DNA of 50,633 nucleotides. Origin: Deltaproteobacteria bacterium. Lineage in GTDB: Bacteria; Desulfobacterota; Desulfarculia; Adiutricales; Adiutricaceae. Position 1 is the first letter of the stretch. Every line of letters starts with the position of its first letter. Of this stretch, positions 49,071 through 50,633 are shown one piece after another. The stretch spans positions 1 to 50,633 of the forward strand of contig JAIROO010000281.1 in assembly GCA_031257535.1 (NCBI GenBank), in the 5' to 3' direction. A program made the translations under genes and the position numbers. Under the pieces are notes generated by a model. That model did no database searches and was not told where the DNA came from. It saw only the letters and a list, made by a program, of their open reading frames with translations.

Positions 49071-50110
49071 GCCGATTATATCCTTATAATCCCCCTTTAG
49101 CCTTAGTTCCTCTATTACGGCCCTTAGGCGCGGGATTTGACTTTTTAACCGCCCTAAGACGACAAACTTACCAAAAAGGCTGGTCCAAGGCGGTCAAAGT
49201 CGCGGCGCCGGTTATCTCGGTGGGTAACTTAACCTTAGGCGGCAACCGGAAAACCCCTTTGTGCGCGTTTCTCGCTCAAGCTTTGGCGGGGCGAGGGTTC
49301 CGGCCGGCTATTATAAGCCGCGGTTATGGCCGAAAAGTTAGATTTTTAGACCGCGCCCCTCTTTTAGTGGCTAAAGGGGCAGGCCCCTTAGTCCGGCCCG
49401 AAGTGGCTGGCGACGAGCCTTATCTTTTAGCCAAAATTACCCCGGCCATCGTCGCGGTGGCCGCCGACCGCCTCAAAGCCGCGGCCTTGGCTTTAAACCA
49501 AGGCGCGGATATCCTAATTTTAGACGACGGGTTTCAAAGATTAAGTTTCGCCCGCGACGTCGACGTTTTGGCCTTAACTGGCCCCCGACCTTTTGGCGAC
49601 GGCTTAGTTTTCCCGGCCGGACCCTTAAGGGAAAGACTCGCCGCTGGCTCCGCCGCCGACCTAGTCGTCGCCTCTAACGACTCCCCGCCTAACCCGTGGG
49701 GTCGACCCCAGTTTACGGCTAGTTTAGACCTTACGGCTTTAACTATTAATAATAGTCGCGAGACTCTCCCTTTATCTTTCGCCCGAAAAGTTAGGTTAGC
49801 GGCTTTTTGTGGCCTTGGTAACCCCCAGAATTTTTTCGCCTCCTTAAAAGCTTGGGATCTCGCGCCGGTCGCGAGTTTAGCCTGGCCCGACCACGTCCGC
49901 TATGGGGCTGATCACATAAAGCGCCTAAGGCGGTTTTATCGGTTTAGCCAGGCCGAGTGGCTGGTGACTACGGCCAAGGACGCGGTTAAGCTCGTGGGCC
50001 AAAACCTCCCGCCCCTCCTCGTCGCCGAGACGACCTTACGCTTAGAAAAACCGGGCGAGTTTTTAGACCTGATTTTAGGCGCCCTTAAAAGACGAGGTCA
50101 TGGCCTCTAA
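49067..50110 (+). CDS. lpxK: Tetraacyldisaccharide 4'-kinase (LpxK), atypical P-loop
   Basis: Phosphorylates the 4' position of the lipid A disaccharide at the inner membrane. Family landmarks are visible: an N-terminal amphipathic region, APVISVGNLTLGG followed by the P-loop, PAIISRGYGRK, EVAGDEPYLLAK, ILILDDGFQRL, and a C-terminal WPDHVRYGADH with WLVTTAKDAVKL. The Walker A reads GGNRKTP (Gly58 to Pro64; Lys62, Thr63) where most LpxK proteins have GGTGKTP, so an Arg replaces the middle Gly. Length of 347 aa is normal. It starts at GTG overlapping waaA by 4 bp, and overlaps waaF by 11 bp. Confidence 0.88.
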   Translation: MSRLYPYNPPLALVPLLRPLGAGFDFLTALRRQTYQKGWSKAVKVAAPVISVGNLTLGGNRKTPLCAFLAQALAGRGFRPAIISRGYGRKVRFLDRAPLLVAKGAGPLVRPEVAGDEPYLLAKITPAIVAVAADRLKAAALALNQGADILILDDGFQRLSFARDVDVLALTGPRPFGDGLVFPAGPLRERLAAGSAADLVVASNDSPPNPWGRPQFTASLDLTALTINNSRETLPLSFARKVRLAAFCGLGNPQNFFASLKAWDLAPVASLAWPDHVRYGADHIKRLRRFYRFSQAEWLVTTAKDAVKLVGQNLPPLLVAETTLRLEKPGEFLDLILGALKRRGHGL

Positions 50111-50633
50111 ACTTTTAGTCCGGGGCCTTAACTGGCTAGGGGACGCGGTCATGAGTCTACCGGCTTTAGCCTCTTTAGGCCAAGAAGAGCCGGCTAAAGA
50201 GATTATGGTCGTGGCCGGGCCTTCCGCGACCGCGGTTTATAGTCGCGCTCCCCTAAGGCCAAAAGTTTTAGCCGACCCAAAAGGCTTAAGATCTCGCCTT
50301 AAGCTAATTAAGGCTTTAAAAAACTTTTCGCCGGAAAAAACCCTGCTTCTGCAAAACGCCTTTGGGGCCGCGGCTTTGGCTTTTTTAGCGGGGTTGCCTA
50401 ATAGAGAAGGTTACGCCCGAGATGGCCGCGGCATTTTGCTTAATCGGGCCATTCCTATCCAGCCTAAGTATCGCCTCGCCCACGAAGCTTTTTATTATTT
50501 AGGCTTATTAACCGACTTGGGTTATCCGGCCGCCTATAGCTCGCCGCGTTTAGTCTTAGAGCCCGACGACCTTAAGCTAAGCCAAGATCTAAGTCTTTCG
50601 AAAGAAGGCTTTTATTTAGCCCTAGCCCCAGGG
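50100..50633 (+). CDS. waaF: ADP-heptose:LPS heptosyltransferase (WaaF-like), N-terminal part
   Basis: Transfers heptose to the LPS inner core. The gene is open at the right edge, so only 178 codons are seen. It starts at ATG 50100, overlapping the lpxK end by 11 bp. KLLVRGLNWLGDAVMSLPAL is the hallmark N-terminus of WaaF (RxxNWLGDxVMs.P). LLQNAFGAAALAFLAGLPNR followed by GYARDGRGILLNRAIP matches the acceptor-side loop of the family. Together with waaA and lpxK it makes an LPS-core gene string. Whether it adds the first or the second heptose needs the missing half; the NWLGD pattern favours WaaF. Confidence 0.85.
   Translation, partial: MASKLLVRGLNWLGDAVMSLPALASLGQEEPAKEIMVVAGPSATAVYSRAPLRPKVLADPKGLRSRLKLIKALKNFSPEKTLLLQNAFGAAALAFLAGLPNREGYARDGRGILLNRAIPIQPKYRLAHEAFYYLGLLTDLGYPAAYSSPRLVLEPDDLKLSQDLSLSKEGFYLALAPG

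Noticed and set aside
1..50633. tRNA, rRNA, prophage or integron modules
   Set aside because: No cloverleaf, rRNA-like tract, phage structural gene or integrase was recognised on either strand. A covariance-model search would be needed to exclude small RNAs.

Overview
The window looks like a chromosomal segment of a Gram-negative bacterium. It carries Kdo and lipid A/LPS core genes (kdsB, waaA, lpxK, waaF), a phosphatidylserine decarboxylase, several envelope lipoproteins and a CheX-type chemotaxis protein. Gene content (AddAB rather than RecBCD, DUF3299 with a Zur-type regulator, CheX, an extended srf locus) fits a Deltaproteobacterium/Desulfobacterota-like organism best; this is inference, and genus cannot be told from sequence alone. 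Coding DNA is strongly marked by TTA leucine and GCC alanine codons, and the style is uniform from about 1.8 kb to the right edge.

Layout. 1-0.41 kb: the end of an IS1-family element with a frameshifted InsA-like gene, followed to 1.8 kb by a poorly coding stretch with gene remnants. 1.8-6.3 kb (+): a small orphan gene, then a zinc-uptake cluster: secreted His-rich ZrgA, a LolD/MacB-like ATPase, an FtsX-like permease, a secreted DUF3299 protein, and a Zur-like regulator. A 20-bp palindrome overlaps the promoter of zrgA. 6.3-13.9 kb (-): lipoprotein, CheX-like protein, AddB and AddA; the last three are linked by 4-bp overlaps. A macrodomain gene sits at 14.0-14.4 kb (+).

14.5-37.5 kb (-): a 14-gene, co-directional locus that is the most interesting part of the window. 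It contains SrfB (actin/Hsp70-like ATPase), SrfC (dynamin-like P-loop protein) and three paralogous SrfA-like bitopic membrane proteins. With them are two membrane-anchored trypsin-like proteins (one catalytically intact, one with His and Ser both changed to Arg), a secreted vWA protein, a Pro-rich single-pass protein, a dedicated FtsX/MacB-type ABC pair, a secreted FGE-like domain protein without a visible cysteine pair, a glycine-zipper lipoprotein and a secreted WG-repeat protein. Predicted topologies place NTPases in the cytoplasm, SrfA, the Pro-rich protein and the proteases across the inner membrane, and vWA/FGE/WG proteins in the periplasm. I infer an energy-driven, envelope-spanning machine much larger than the three-gene srfABC set of enterobacteria; its function is unknown.

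38.2-50.6 kb: housekeeping and transport. psd and kdsB (+), a SatP/YaaH-type acetate transporter (-), a P1-family peptidase (-), a polar amino-acid ABC transporter (binding protein, permease, ATPase, permease; +), an ABC-2 ATPase/permease pair (+), then waaA-lpxK-waaF (+), with waaF running off the right edge. No tRNA, rRNA or CRISPR array was recognised.
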